From Actinomycetes bacterium (GTDB taxonomy: Bacteria; Actinomycetota; Actinomycetes; Nanopelagicales; Nanopelagicaceae): a DNA stretch of 44,509 bases. Positions 8,483 through 16,947 of the stretch are shown here, one piece after another (position 1 is the first letter of the stretch; each line of letters starts with the position of its first letter). Both the position numbers and the translations under genes were made by a program. The notes beneath the pieces were generated by a model. The model saw only the letters and a list, made by a program, of their open reading frames with translations. It was not told the DNA's origin and searched no databases. Where the stretch lies: assembly GCA_025355665.1 (NCBI GenBank), contig JANXZF010000025.1, positions 1-44,509 on the forward strand. The letters run 5' to 3'.

Positions 8483-8758
8483 ATGTCAGATATTCGACCT
8501 GATGGTCCCAACATCCAACTCATCACAGGCGAGAACGTTGAACTTTCATGGCAAGAGCGCTCGCTCTGCGCCCAGACCGACCCAGAGGCATTCTTTCCTG
8601 AAAAGGGCGGTTCAACTCGTGAGGCAAAGCGAGTATGCATGTCCTGTGATGTTCGATCAGAGTGTTTGGATTACGCCCTCGCCCATGATGAGCGATTCGG
8701 AATTTGGGGCGGGCTATCAGAGCGCGAGCGCCGTCGACTTAAGCGTCGTCCCGCCTAA
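8483..8758 (+). CDS. whiB2: WhiB-family iron-sulfur regulator, WhiB2/WhmD type
   Basis: A 91-residue Wbl protein. The four cluster cysteines are Cys29, Cys52, Cys55 and Cys61 (C-x22-C-x2-C-x5-C), followed by the GIWGG turn and the basic tail ERRRLKRRPA. Wbl proteins bind a 4Fe-4S cluster sensitive to O2 and NO and act with the housekeeping sigma factor; the WhiB2/WhmD branch controls septation and cell division. Type is assigned from its place between the mannose pyrophosphorylase and DUF3499/manB, as in mycobacteria and Streptomyces. AAGGAG lies about 8 bases before the ATG. Its own promoter upstream carries a dyad that probably binds a regulator. Confidence 0.93.
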   Translation: MSDIRPDGPNIQLITGENVELSWQERSLCAQTDPEAFFPEKGGSTREAKRVCMSCDVRSECLDYALAHDERFGIWGGLSERERRRLKRRPA

Positions 8759-8761
8759 CCC

Positions 8762-8778
8762 GCGGACTGGCAGTCCGC
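8762..8778 (+). other. Perfect 7-base-pair hairpin touching the glycosyltransferase start codon
   Basis: GCGGACT at 8762-8768, loop GGC, AGTCCGC at 8772-8778; the ATG is at 8779. The stem fills the place where a Shine-Dalgarno would be. There is no T run behind it, so it is not a standard intrinsic terminator. Confidence 0.7.
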
Positions 8779-11700
8779 ATGGCTGACTCCAACCACAGCA
8801 GCCATCATGTAACGGCGATTCTTGTCGTCCATGATGGAGCGATGTGGCTTCCAGAAGTGGTTGCATCATTGGCCTCGCAAACTCGACCCATCGATTTCAC
8901 CCTCGCCGTAGATACTCATTCCGTTGATACCTCTTCGAAACTTTTGCGAAACGCTCGCGTTGCCTCGCTAACCATGCCTCGCGACACTGGCTTTGGCGCA
9001 GCCGTTTCCGCGGGTCTTGAAACTTTGCCAAAAAATTCAGACAAGACCGAATGGATCTGGTTGATCCATGATGACTGTGCTCCCCAGCCGAGCGCATTGG
9101 TAGCCCTTCTGAATGCGGTCGAAGACCGACCTCAAGTTGCAATCGCCGGTCCCAAATTGCGCGGCTGGTATGACAGATCCCATCTTCTCGAAGCTGGCGT
9201 GAGCATTGCCAACAACGGCGCTCGCTGGACCGGTCTTGAACCTCACGAGTACGACCAAGGTCAGCACGATGGAATAAGAGAAGTCTTGTCAGTTAGCACC
9301 GCGGGCATGCTGATTCGGCGTGATGTTTTTGAAGAACTTGGTGGCTTTGATCCGAACTTGACGCTCTTCCGCGACGACGTCGACCTTGGGTGGCGAGCCC
9401 ACGTTGCCGGATATTCAGTAATTGCCGCAACAGATGCCGTTGCTTTTCACGCAGAAGCTGCGGCATCCGAACGGCGAAAGCTGGATGTTAAGAGCGGGGC
9501 CCTCAGGCGACCTCTCATTCTTGATCGCCGAAACGCTGCCTATGTATTGCTCACGAATTCTTCGTGGTGGTTGCTTCCCTGGCTTTCTATCCAGATGCTA
9601 TTCAGCGCGATGGTGCGTGCGGGTGGATATTTACTGGCGAAATTGCCGGGGTACGCATCCGACGAGGTACTTGCGGTGGCCCTGCTATTGGTGCGCCCAG
9701 GGTTAATTCTCGAAGCGCGCAAATTCAGGAAAAAGAAAAGGATGATTTCCGCACGAGTGGTCTCAAGGTTTATTCCGCCGCGATGGTCGCAACTTCGGTT
9801 GGGGCTACTTAGAGCTTCCGAATCAATCCGGCAAACTTTGTTGCCAGCACGTCCCGAGTTCGTGGGAATTTTGAATGCTCCATCCGAAGATGAAGATCTT
9901 TTGGCACCTTCGCCGTCGAATTATTGGCGCAGCGCTTTTCGTCGTCCTGGGGTGCTGGGTGTAGTTGCACTTGTTGCCATCACCTCTCTTTGGTCGGCAC
10001 ACCGCTACGGATCTTTAGTTGGCGGTGCACTTCCTGGCTCTCCAATTGGGGCGAGTGATTTATGGAGCAGGTATGGGGAGTCTTGGCATCAGGTTGGAAT
10101 GGGAAGTTCCACGGCCACCCCCACATGGATACTCATCATCGCGATTCTCTCGACGCTCTTTTTCGGAAAAGCCTTTGCTCTTCTTGCTTTTCTCTTCTGG
10201 ATTGCGCCCCTGCTTTTCATGTGGTCCATGTATTCGCTCCTTCGAAAACTCTCGCGCAACGCTTGGCTCATCATGGGGGCAAGTTTTTCCTACGCGATTT
10301 CTCCCGTGGCAATTGCTGCTATCAACTCTGGCCGACTTGGAACCATCGCTGCATTAATAATTGGACCGCGGATCGCTTTCTTCTTAACTCGAATGCGAAA
10401 AGTCGAAGAAATCCATTGGCGGGCGATTTTTGGCTTCAGCCTTCTGCTCGGAGCGCTAACCGCATTTAGCTTCCAAGCCTTTATGGGGATTGCACTGATA
10501 TACATTCTTGGTTTGGCCTTGGACGTGCGCGATTTTAGAAAGGGAAGCAATCGATCGCTCCTTTTGAGAAGACTCAGCAAGCGAGCGACGTTGATAGTCA
10601 CACCTTTCGCCCTTTGCTTGCCGTGGTCCTTCGAAGCATTGGTGCACCCAAGCCGTTTATTAATTGAACCTGGGTTGCTCATTCCTGGAGGCGGGCCCAA
10701 TTTGGCATTTCTCGCCAACCCTGGCGGACCAGGTTCAATGCCTTGGTGGATCCTAAGTCCCGTGGCCTTTGTGCTGATCATTTCGGCGCTGTCATCTGGA
10801 ATGGCTCGAAAGTACGCCGAAATCGGATTAACCTTTTTGCTGATTGCCACACTATTAAGCGTTCTAACTATTTCCGGACACTCCAGCGCGAGGAGTGAAA
10901 TTCTTTGGACGGGAACACTTCTTGCCTATGCGACCATCGCATCTCTATGCGCTGGCGTTGTGATCTTGCATGGGCTGCGTCAGAAACTTACCAATGTCCG
11001 CTTCCATTATCGGCACGTACTTGCCGGTCTTGCGATTGGCACGACGATCTTTTACGGCTTTTCCGCTTCCATTTGGGTAATCACTTCAGGAGCGGCCTCG
11101 CCGGTTCGCGCGAATCATCCGAGTGTTCTGCCTCCTTTTTTGGCTGTTACTCCAGGAGTAAAAACGCTGGTTCTTCGAAATATCTCAGGTAGCAAAACAG
11201 ACACGATTTCGTTCTTTATTGCGCGTGAAAGCGATGCGATGCTTGCCGATCCTGATGTTGCCCCCGCAGACTCGAAGGATATAGAGGTTGCGGTGCGCGA
11301 AATTGTTGACGGTTCGGGTATCAGCAGTAGCAAGGTTTTGGCCGGGTATGGGATCAAATACCTGTTCATGAAGAAACCAGTGGATATTCAATTGACGAGA
11401 GAAGTCGACGGGCTTGGGGGGTTTCTCAGAACTTCATCGACTCAGGCAGGGATTGTTTGGAAAGTTGCAGGGATAAGTGATCGACTAGTTTTCACTGATT
11501 CAAAGGGTAAATCGGTGGCTCTTCCAACTCAGGATGTTTCAGCACGAGTTTCGGCACCAGGTCCTGGGATTTTGAGCTTGAGTGAAAATTATGACAATTC
11601 TTGGAAAGTGATTCAGAACGGAAAGCAGTTGCCGCGGTCGCGAAATTCTTATGGGCTGCCGCAATTCGAAGTTTCGCAAGCGGGCGATTTCTCACTTATT

Positions 11701-11823
11701 CATGACGGCACTTCCAGGCGCGCTTGGTTATCGCTGCAGATGATTATCTTCTTATTGGTGCTCGTAATGACTGTTCCAAGTGGGCGAAGACGCGGCGAGA
11801 TTGCTCTTGAGGAGCTCACATGA
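8779..11823 (+). CDS. Large membrane glycosyltransferase, family 2 N-terminal domain
   Basis: A 1014-residue protein. Residues ~10-240 are a GT-A family 2 domain: ILVVHDGAMWLPEVVASL, the metal-binding WLIHDDCAPQP, GGFDPNLTLFRDDVDLGWR. After an amphipathic stretch come many hydrophobic spans from about residue 275 to 765, then a C-terminal extracytoplasmic region of roughly 240 residues and a final span near 985-1005. This is the layout of envelope polysaccharide glycosyltransferases that use a lipid-linked donor or acceptor. Position after whiB2 and overlap with the DUF5719 gene by ATGA (11820-11823) are conserved in actinobacteria. The sugar is unknown; mannose is suggested by the flanking genes. 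No Shine-Dalgarno; a hairpin abuts the start. Confidence 0.88.
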   Translation: MADSNHSSHHVTAILVVHDGAMWLPEVVASLASQTRPIDFTLAVDTHSVDTSSKLLRNARVASLTMPRDTGFGAAVSAGLETLPKNSDKTEWIWLIHDDCAPQPSALVALLNAVEDRPQVAIAGPKLRGWYDRSHLLEAGVSIANNGARWTGLEPHEYDQGQHDGIREVLSVSTAGMLIRRDVFEELGGFDPNLTLFRDDVDLGWRAHVAGYSVIAATDAVAFHAEAAASERRKLDVKSGALRRPLILDRRNAAYVLLTNSSWWLLPWLSIQMLFSAMVRAGGYLLAKLPGYASDEVLAVALLLVRPGLILEARKFRKKKRMISARVVSRFIPPRWSQLRLGLLRASESIRQTLLPARPEFVGILNAPSEDEDLLAPSPSNYWRSAFRRPGVLGVVALVAITSLWSAHRYGSLVGGALPGSPIGASDLWSRYGESWHQVGMGSSTATPTWILIIAILSTLFFGKAFALLAFLFWIAPLLFMWSMYSLLRKLSRNAWLIMGASFSYAISPVAIAAINSGRLGTIAALIIGPRIAFFLTRMRKVEEIHWRAIFGFSLLLGALTAFSFQAFMGIALIYILGLALDVRDFRKGSNRSLLLRRLSKRATLIVTPFALCLPWSFEALVHPSRLLIEPGLLIPGGGPNLAFLANPGGPGSMPWWILSPVAFVLIISALSSGMARKYAEIGLTFLLIATLLSVLTISGHSSARSEILWTGTLLAYATIASLCAGVVILHGLRQKLTNVRFHYRHVLAGLAIGTTIFYGFSASIWVITSGAASPVRANHPSVLPPFLAVTPGVKTLVLRNISGSKTDTISFFIARESDAMLADPDVAPADSKDIEVAVREIVDGSGISSSKVLAGYGIKYLFMKKPVDIQLTREVDGLGGFLRTSSTQAGIVWKVAGISDRLVFTDSKGKSVALPTQDVSARVSAPGPGILSLSENYDNSWKVIQNGKQLPRSRNSYGLPQFEVSQAGDFSLIHDGTSRRAWLSLQMIIFLLVLVMTVPSGRRRGEIALEELT

Positions 11824-13121
11824 AATTTAGAAGAGCGCTGATAATTGCCGGAGCCGTGATGGTTGCCTTAGTGGCAGGTAATTTACTCACGACCAAAGGA
11901 GAACCTGCAAAGTTTTCGCAGAGCTATCCGGCTGTCGTGTGCCCGCCGACTGATCCCAATGTAACTTCGCAAGTTTCAATCGCCACTAAGAAAATTCCGT
12001 TTCGAATTATTTTCGGCAAGTCCACTGCGATGCTGCCAATTGGAACGACTCGATATGCGATCACAAAGGGCGCGATCTTGCTCGACCAGGGGGCAACTAG
12101 TTCGCTCGCATGGCAGAATCTGAGCGGCGTTTGGGCCGGTTCCACCTTATGTCGGGCACCTCAAGGTGACCAGTGGTTTGTGGGAGGCGCCGCAGATGTG
12201 ACCAGCAGGGGTCGGCTGTACGTAGTAAATAGTGGGCTAAGCGATGCGATTGTGGATGTCGCGGTCTGGACCGCCGACGGTCCTCAATCTGGAAAGGTTT
12301 TGACTGTTCGCGCGAACTCTTCGTCACGCGTTTCACTTGATATCTTGGCTGCAGGCGCTTCGCGTTTGGTCATCAGGGTCACCGCTCGATCTGGGCGTAT
12401 CAATTCATTCTTGGTCGATGAACGCGCCAAGGGATTGAAAACATTGGGCGGAGACGCGGTTAACTCGGTTGATTTCCCCCGAACTGATTTTGTAATTGCC
12501 GGAATACCTCATCAAGTCACGAAGGGTGTCGGCGGCCCCCACGTTCTCCGGCTACTAGTTCCCGGAAATGTAGACGCGAATATTCGAGTAGATTCGATTT
12601 CGAAAGACGGAGTCTTCGTGCCAGTCGGCTTTGATGGAAGAGTCGTACCTCACGGCCAGGTGATCGACTTGCCACTGGCTTCCACCATTGCCTTCAGCGC
12701 ATTCTCGCTTCGAATTCGATCTGATCAACCGTTGGTGGCGGGCGTATATTCGCCACTTCGGATGAGCGATCATCAAGACATCGTGTGGAACGCCATGAGC
12801 CCGCTGCTGGAACCGATGGAGATGGCGATCACGGGTCTGACACCCACATTGGTTTTCACTGGTGACGTTGTTGATCTGATTGTTTCGACACGCCTCACAA
12901 CTGGCAAGACGGTTACAGCACATATCTTCGGAAACGACAACGTGATCTGGAAGGTCCCGGACAAAGCGCAGTCGATCACTATTTCACGTATCAAATCTCC
13001 GGTGGCTGCCAGTGGTTTGATCACTTCGACGAGTGGGATTGGCGCCTTTCCGCTCGCAGTTGGAAGTACGTTGGCAAAGGCGCCAGTTCCTGTTTCCGAC
13101 ATCGCCGTGATCAGCCATTAG
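11820..13121 (+). CDS. Secreted/membrane-anchored DUF5719 family protein
   Basis: A 433-residue protein with an N-terminal signal anchor (residues ~5-22, KFRRALIIAGAVMVALVAG) and an otherwise hydrophilic beta-rich sequence predicted to lie outside the membrane. Typical repeated blocks are visible, such as LYVVNSGLSDAIVDVAVWTADGP followed by a Ser/Val-rich strand pattern. I place it in DUF5719 from these features and from its fixed position between the whiB2-linked glycosyltransferase and DUF3499. Its role is unknown; an accessory role for the upstream glycosyltransferase is a reasonable guess because the two reading frames overlap by four bases (ATGA), giving coupled translation. Confidence 0.8.
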   Translation: MKFRRALIIAGAVMVALVAGNLLTTKGEPAKFSQSYPAVVCPPTDPNVTSQVSIATKKIPFRIIFGKSTAMLPIGTTRYAITKGAILLDQGATSSLAWQNLSGVWAGSTLCRAPQGDQWFVGGAADVTSRGRLYVVNSGLSDAIVDVAVWTADGPQSGKVLTVRANSSSRVSLDILAAGASRLVIRVTARSGRINSFLVDERAKGLKTLGGDAVNSVDFPRTDFVIAGIPHQVTKGVGGPHVLRLLVPGNVDANIRVDSISKDGVFVPVGFDGRVVPHGQVIDLPLASTIAFSAFSLRIRSDQPLVAGVYSPLRMSDHQDIVWNAMSPLLEPMEMAITGLTPTLVFTGDVVDLIVSTRLTTGKTVTAHIFGNDNVIWKVPDKAQSITISRIKSPVAASGLITSTSGIGAFPLAVGSTLAKAPVPVSDIAVISH

Positions 13122-13159
13122 TAAACGGGTCATTGCAATCTAAAACGAGTTTCTCCCAC

Positions 13160-13165
13160 TAACCT
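13160..13165 (+). promoter_or_regulatory. Leaderless -10 box of the DUF3499 gene
   Basis: TAACCT, seven bases, then ATG at 13173, with no Shine-Dalgarno. Would drive DUF3499-manB independently of the long upstream genes. Confidence 0.5.
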
Positions 13166-13172
13166 GTATGGC

Positions 13173-13535
13173 ATGACATCTCGCGTCGGCCGTGGCTGCT
13201 CCCGTGGAGGCTGCCGTCGCAAAGCGGTTATGACCCTCACGTATGTGTACGCGGATTCGGTAGCGGTGGTTGGACCCTTGGCGACTTTTGCTGAACCGCA
13301 TGCCTACGATCTTTGCGAAGTCCATGCCCAGCGCTTGACCGTTCCCAATGGATGGAGCGTCATTCGACAAGAACTAACTGGCACCGAACCTGGCCCAACA
13401 GATGAAGACTTGATGGCAATAGCAGATGCCGTCCGCGAAGTAGCTCATCCCGTCAAAGCTGCAGATGAATCGGATTCTCCGACAGGTACCCAGGGCCTTG
13501 GTCGGCGCGGTCATTTGCGTGCCGTTCGTTCGTAA
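13173..13535 (+). CDS. DUF3499 family protein (Rv3258c-like)
   Basis: A 120-residue protein of an actinobacteria-specific family. Residues 1-70 hold the conserved part: the cysteines in RGCSRGGCRRKAVMTLTY and the YDLCEVHAQRL segment, together a likely zinc site (three Cys and one His). The C-terminal 50 residues are acidic then basic and low in complexity. It sits 2 bases before the manB start, as in mycobacteria. Function is not established; the zinc-ribbon look suggests nucleic-acid or protein binding. A leaderless TANNNT box precedes the ATG. Confidence 0.87.
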   Translation: MTSRVGRGCSRGGCRRKAVMTLTYVYADSVAVVGPLATFAEPHAYDLCEVHAQRLTVPNGWSVIRQELTGTEPGPTDEDLMAIADAVREVAHPVKAADESDSPTGTQGLGRRGHLRAVRS

Positions 13536-13537
13536 CC

Positions 13538-14902
13538 ATGAGTGACTATAAATCGCCCGATATTTTCAAAGCTTATGACATACGGGGACTGGTCGAAACG
13601 GAAATAACCCCTGATTTTGCTTTTCGCGTCGGTCTAGCCTTTGCAAGATTTCTGGAACAAGAGCGCGAACCCGGCACGATTGTGATCGGCGAAGATATGC
13701 GTCCATCGTCGCCAACCTTGGCAAGTGCATTCTCGGCTGGAGCCACGTCTAATGGGATGGACGTTATCCGAATCGGTCTGGCATCAACGGACATGCTCTA
13801 TTTTGCTTCAGGTAAATTGAATATGCCTGGGGCCATGTTCACGGCCAGTCATAACCCGGCTGAATACAACGGAATAAAATTGTGCAAAAGTGGTGCCCGC
13901 CCGATCGGCAAGGAATCCGGTTTACAAACCATAGAACGCAACGTGGTCGAGGGCAGTCCCATCATCATGCGTCCAGTTGGTCTTGAATCGCAACGAAATA
14001 TGTTGGACGATTACGCGAGTCACTTGCTATCACTGGTTGACGTTAACGATATCCGCCCGCTCAAGATAGTGATCGATGCTGGCAACGGAATGGCCGGGTA
14101 CACGGCCAGGCCAGTCTTCGACCGATTAAATGTGGAGATCATCGAATTGTTTTTCGAATTGGATGGCACTTTCCCCAACCACGATGCAAATCCAATCGAC
14201 CCCAACAATCTCGTAGATTTGCAGAAAGCGGTTCGCAAGCACCGTGCAGACATTGGATTGGCTTTTGATGGAGATGCAGATCGTTGTTTTTTAGTGGATG
14301 AGAAAGGTGAGATCGTAAATCCATCAACTCTTACAGGTTTAATAGCCGCACGCGAGTTGGCGAAGCACCCGAATTCAAGCGTGATTTATAATCTGATTTC
14401 ATCTCGTTCAGTTGCCGAAATCGTTGAGGAATCTGGTGGGACAGCCATAAGAAGCAGAGTGGGTCATTCCTACATTAAGAAACAGATGGCAGATACGGGT
14501 GCAGTATTTGGGGGAGAGCATTCAGGGCACTTTTACTTCCGAGATTTCTGGTGTGCAGATTCTGGGATGCTCGCTGCCCTTCACGCAGTTGCCGCCTTGG
14601 GTAATCAGACCAAGCCGCTGTCGAAGATCTTGAAGAACTATCAGCGATATTTTTCGAGTGGCGAAATCAACTCGACTGTCATTGATCCCGCATCCATTCT
14701 TTCCGATATCGAAGAGATTTACGGCGCAAAGGCGGGAGTGACTCTGGATCACCTTGATGGTCTGACGGTCAGTGCCGAAGGATGGTGGTTCAACGTGAGA
14801 CCCTCCAACACAGAACCACTGCTTCGCTTGAATGTTGAAGCAAAGACAAAGGCTCGGTTGGATCGGGTTCGGGATGAGGTTTTGGACCTTATCGGCCGCT
14901 GA
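13538..14902 (+). CDS. manB: Phosphomannomutase/phosphoglucomutase ManB
   Basis: A 454-residue alpha-D-phosphohexomutase interconverting mannose-6-phosphate and mannose-1-phosphate (and probably the glucose esters). The four signature loops are present in order: phosphoserine loop TASHNPAEYNG, metal loop DGDADRC, sugar-specificity loop GGEHSGHFYF, and phosphate loop RPSNTEP. Its product is the substrate of the pyrophosphorylase at 7302-8312, so the two bracket a GDP-mannose supply route for mannolipids or mannosylated envelope polymers. It begins 2 bases after DUF3499. The SIS-domain gene and manA that usually follow in mycobacteria are missing here. Confidence 0.94.
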   Translation: MSDYKSPDIFKAYDIRGLVETEITPDFAFRVGLAFARFLEQEREPGTIVIGEDMRPSSPTLASAFSAGATSNGMDVIRIGLASTDMLYFASGKLNMPGAMFTASHNPAEYNGIKLCKSGARPIGKESGLQTIERNVVEGSPIIMRPVGLESQRNMLDDYASHLLSLVDVNDIRPLKIVIDAGNGMAGYTARPVFDRLNVEIIELFFELDGTFPNHDANPIDPNNLVDLQKAVRKHRADIGLAFDGDADRCFLVDEKGEIVNPSTLTGLIAARELAKHPNSSVIYNLISSRSVAEIVEESGGTAIRSRVGHSYIKKQMADTGAVFGGEHSGHFYFRDFWCADSGMLAALHAVAALGNQTKPLSKILKNYQRYFSSGEINSTVIDPASILSDIEEIYGAKAGVTLDHLDGLTVSAEGWWFNVRPSNTEPLLRLNVEAKTKARLDRVRDEVLDLIGR

Positions 14903-14973
14903 GATGTGCTGTTCAGAGCCTGACCAAGTAACCTAGGAGCCTTAATAACGTTTCGTCCGAGAAGGAGTTTTTC

Positions 14974-16260
14974 GTGAGTTCATCAGCCACAGTCACACTG
15001 CCGAGACACGATATTGCAGATGCGAGTATTGCTGCAGAGGGCCGAAAGAGAATCGAATGGGCCGAGAGGAATATGCCCGTTCTTGCCCAAATACGCGAAC
15101 GTTTTGCCAAGAGTCAGCCATTCGCCGGAGTCCGAATCGCAGCCTGCATGCACGTGACGACAGAGACTGCAAACCTCATGCGCACTTTGAAAGTTGGCGG
15201 CGCCGAAATAGCACTTTGTGCATCTAATCCACTTTCCACGCAAGATGATGTAGCAGCGGCGCTAGTGCACGAATACGGAATTAGCGTTTTTGCCCGTAAT
15301 TCGGTTGACCGTGACGGTTACTACTCGCACATTAATGCTGCTTTGGATATTCAACCTCACCAAGTTTTTGATGATGGCTGCGATCTAGTAAATACCTTAC
15401 ACACAACACGTACCGAGCTGATTGCAGGAATTACGGGTGGTTGCGAAGAAACGACAACTGGCGTCATTCGTCTAAGTCAAATGGCAAAAGATGGCGCGCT
15501 GAAATTCCCGATGATTGCTGTGAATGACACCGACACCAAGCACATGTTCGACAACCGCTACGGCACCGGTCAGTCAAGTCTTGATGCGCTCTTCCGCTCG
15601 ACCAATTTCTTGCTGGCAGGTCGAATCCTGGTTGTTGCAGGATTTGGTTACTGCGGAAAAGGCGTTGCAGAGCGAGCTAAGGGTATGGGCGCCGATGTCA
15701 TCGTCACCGAAATCAACCCCACTAAAGCCCTCGATGCGATGATGCAGGGCTACAGAGTTATGCCAATGATCGATGCTGCGAAGCTAGGCGATGTATTCAT
15801 CACGGTCACCGGTAATCGTGACGTATTGCGCGAAGAGCATTTTGCCGTGATGAAGGATGGCGCAATCATGGCCAACTCAGGGCACTTCGACATTGAAATC
15901 GATGTTGCTTGGTTAGAGAAAAAATCGGCCAAGAAGAATTCAAAAATTCGCCATCAGACAGATGAATATGTAATGGCCGATGGCCGTCGCTTGTTGCTTC
16001 TGGCTGAAGGTCGTCTCGTGAACCTTGGTGCGGCGGAAGGACACCCAGCAGCAGTAATGGATATGTCCTTCTCAGATCAAGCCCTCACCGCTGAATGGCT
16101 CGTTGCAGAATCAAAGAATCTGCCGGCCGGCCTTCACAATGTTCCGACGCACATCGATCTTGAGGTTGCAAAGATGAAGCTCAAGAGCATGGGCGGTCAG
16201 ATTGATACCCTTACTCCCGCGCAAGATATGTACTTAAACTCTTGGGAACACGGTAGCTAA
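14974..16260 (+). CDS. sahH: S-adenosylhomocysteine hydrolase
   Basis: A 428-residue adenosylhomocysteinase splitting SAH to adenosine and homocysteine, relieving product inhibition of methyltransferases. Seen: HVTTETANLMRTL and CASNPLSTQDDVAAAL for substrate binding, the NAD-binding GFGYCGKGVAERAKGMGA, and the C-terminal tail with KMKLKSMGGQID. It is of the short form without the extra insert found in mycobacteria and plants. Start GTG at 14974 is preceded by GAGAAGGAG, about 6 bases upstream. The stop TAA shares its last base with the mtrA ATG, so SAH recycling and the MtrAB system are translationally linked, with no tmk in between. Confidence 0.95.
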   Translation: MSSSATVTLPRHDIADASIAAEGRKRIEWAERNMPVLAQIRERFAKSQPFAGVRIAACMHVTTETANLMRTLKVGGAEIALCASNPLSTQDDVAAALVHEYGISVFARNSVDRDGYYSHINAALDIQPHQVFDDGCDLVNTLHTTRTELIAGITGGCEETTTGVIRLSQMAKDGALKFPMIAVNDTDTKHMFDNRYGTGQSSLDALFRSTNFLLAGRILVVAGFGYCGKGVAERAKGMGADVIVTEINPTKALDAMMQGYRVMPMIDAAKLGDVFITVTGNRDVLREEHFAVMKDGAIMANSGHFDIEIDVAWLEKKSAKKNSKIRHQTDEYVMADGRRLLLLAEGRLVNLGAAEGHPAAVMDMSFSDQALTAEWLVAESKNLPAGLHNVPTHIDLEVAKMKLKSMGGQIDTLTPAQDMYLNSWEHGS

Positions 16261-16946
16261 TGACTTTGGTTATGGTCGTCGATGACGACCAAGACCTTGC
16301 CGAGATGCTCGGCATTGTTTTGACGAGCGCAGGAATTGATGTGGATTTAGTAAGTCGCGGGGATGAGGTCCTAGAAGTTTTTAGGGCAAATCCTCCCGAC
16401 CTTGTTCTTCTTGACGTTATGTTGCCGGGACTAACCGGCATTGAAGTGTGCAAACTTATTCGTGCCGAATCAATGGTGCCTATCGTGATGCTCAGCGCTA
16501 AAGGCGACACCTTAGATGTCGTCGAAGGTCTTGAGGCCGGCGCAGACGATTACATGATCAAGCCTTTCAAGCACCCGTCTGAACTGGTGGCGCGAATTCG
16601 CACTCGACTTCGTCGTTCATCCGCAGGGCTGTCAGGACGGCTTACTTTGGCCGACCTCGCAATTGATTTGGTGGCACACCAAGTCACACGCGGAGGAAAA
16701 GTAATTGCTCTAACTCGACTTGAGTTTGACCTACTGGTCGCCTTGGCGAAAGAACCTCGAAGAGTTTTTACCCGTGATGCCCTGTTGAGCGAAGTTTGGG
16801 GCTATCGCCATTCGACTGACACGCGTCTTGTAAACGTACACGTTCAAAGACTTCGTGCCAAAGTCGAACACGATCCGGAGAACCCAGAGATCGTCGTTAC
16901 TGTTCGCGGAGTGGGTTACAAAGCGGGAGTAACGGGCGGAGTGTGA
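16260..16946 (+). CDS. mtrA: Response regulator MtrA
   Basis: A 228-residue OmpR-type regulator. Receiver domain residues 1-~115 with the acidic pair VVDDDQD, phosphoacceptor in VLLDVMLPG, Ser/Thr in VIMLSAKGD and the lysine in DDYMIKPF; winged-helix DNA-binding domain ~130-225 with RVFTRDALLSEVWGY and the closing VRGVGYKAG. In actinobacteria MtrA ties cell division, peptidoglycan hydrolases and osmotic response together. Identity is fixed by sequence type plus the mtrB, comF and secA neighbours. The start overlaps the sahH stop by one base; mtrB starts 1 base after its stop. Confidence 0.95.
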   Translation: MTLVMVVDDDQDLAEMLGIVLTSAGIDVDLVSRGDEVLEVFRANPPDLVLLDVMLPGLTGIEVCKLIRAESMVPIVMLSAKGDTLDVVEGLEAGADDYMIKPFKHPSELVARIRTRLRRSSAGLSGRLTLADLAIDLVAHQVTRGGKVIALTRLEFDLLVALAKEPRRVFTRDALLSEVWGYRHSTDTRLVNVHVQRLRAKVEHDPENPEIVVTVRGVGYKAGVTGGV

Positions 16947-16947
16947 G

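Noticed and set aside
10290-10850. Antisense 186-residue frame opposite the glycosyltransferase
   Set aside because: It is a shadow of the membrane-spanning codons; the sense strand has recognisable domains across the region.
14903-14973. SAH riboswitch upstream of sahH
   Set aside because: The 71-base gap lacks the conserved core and pairing I would expect; only a normal Shine-Dalgarno is seen.
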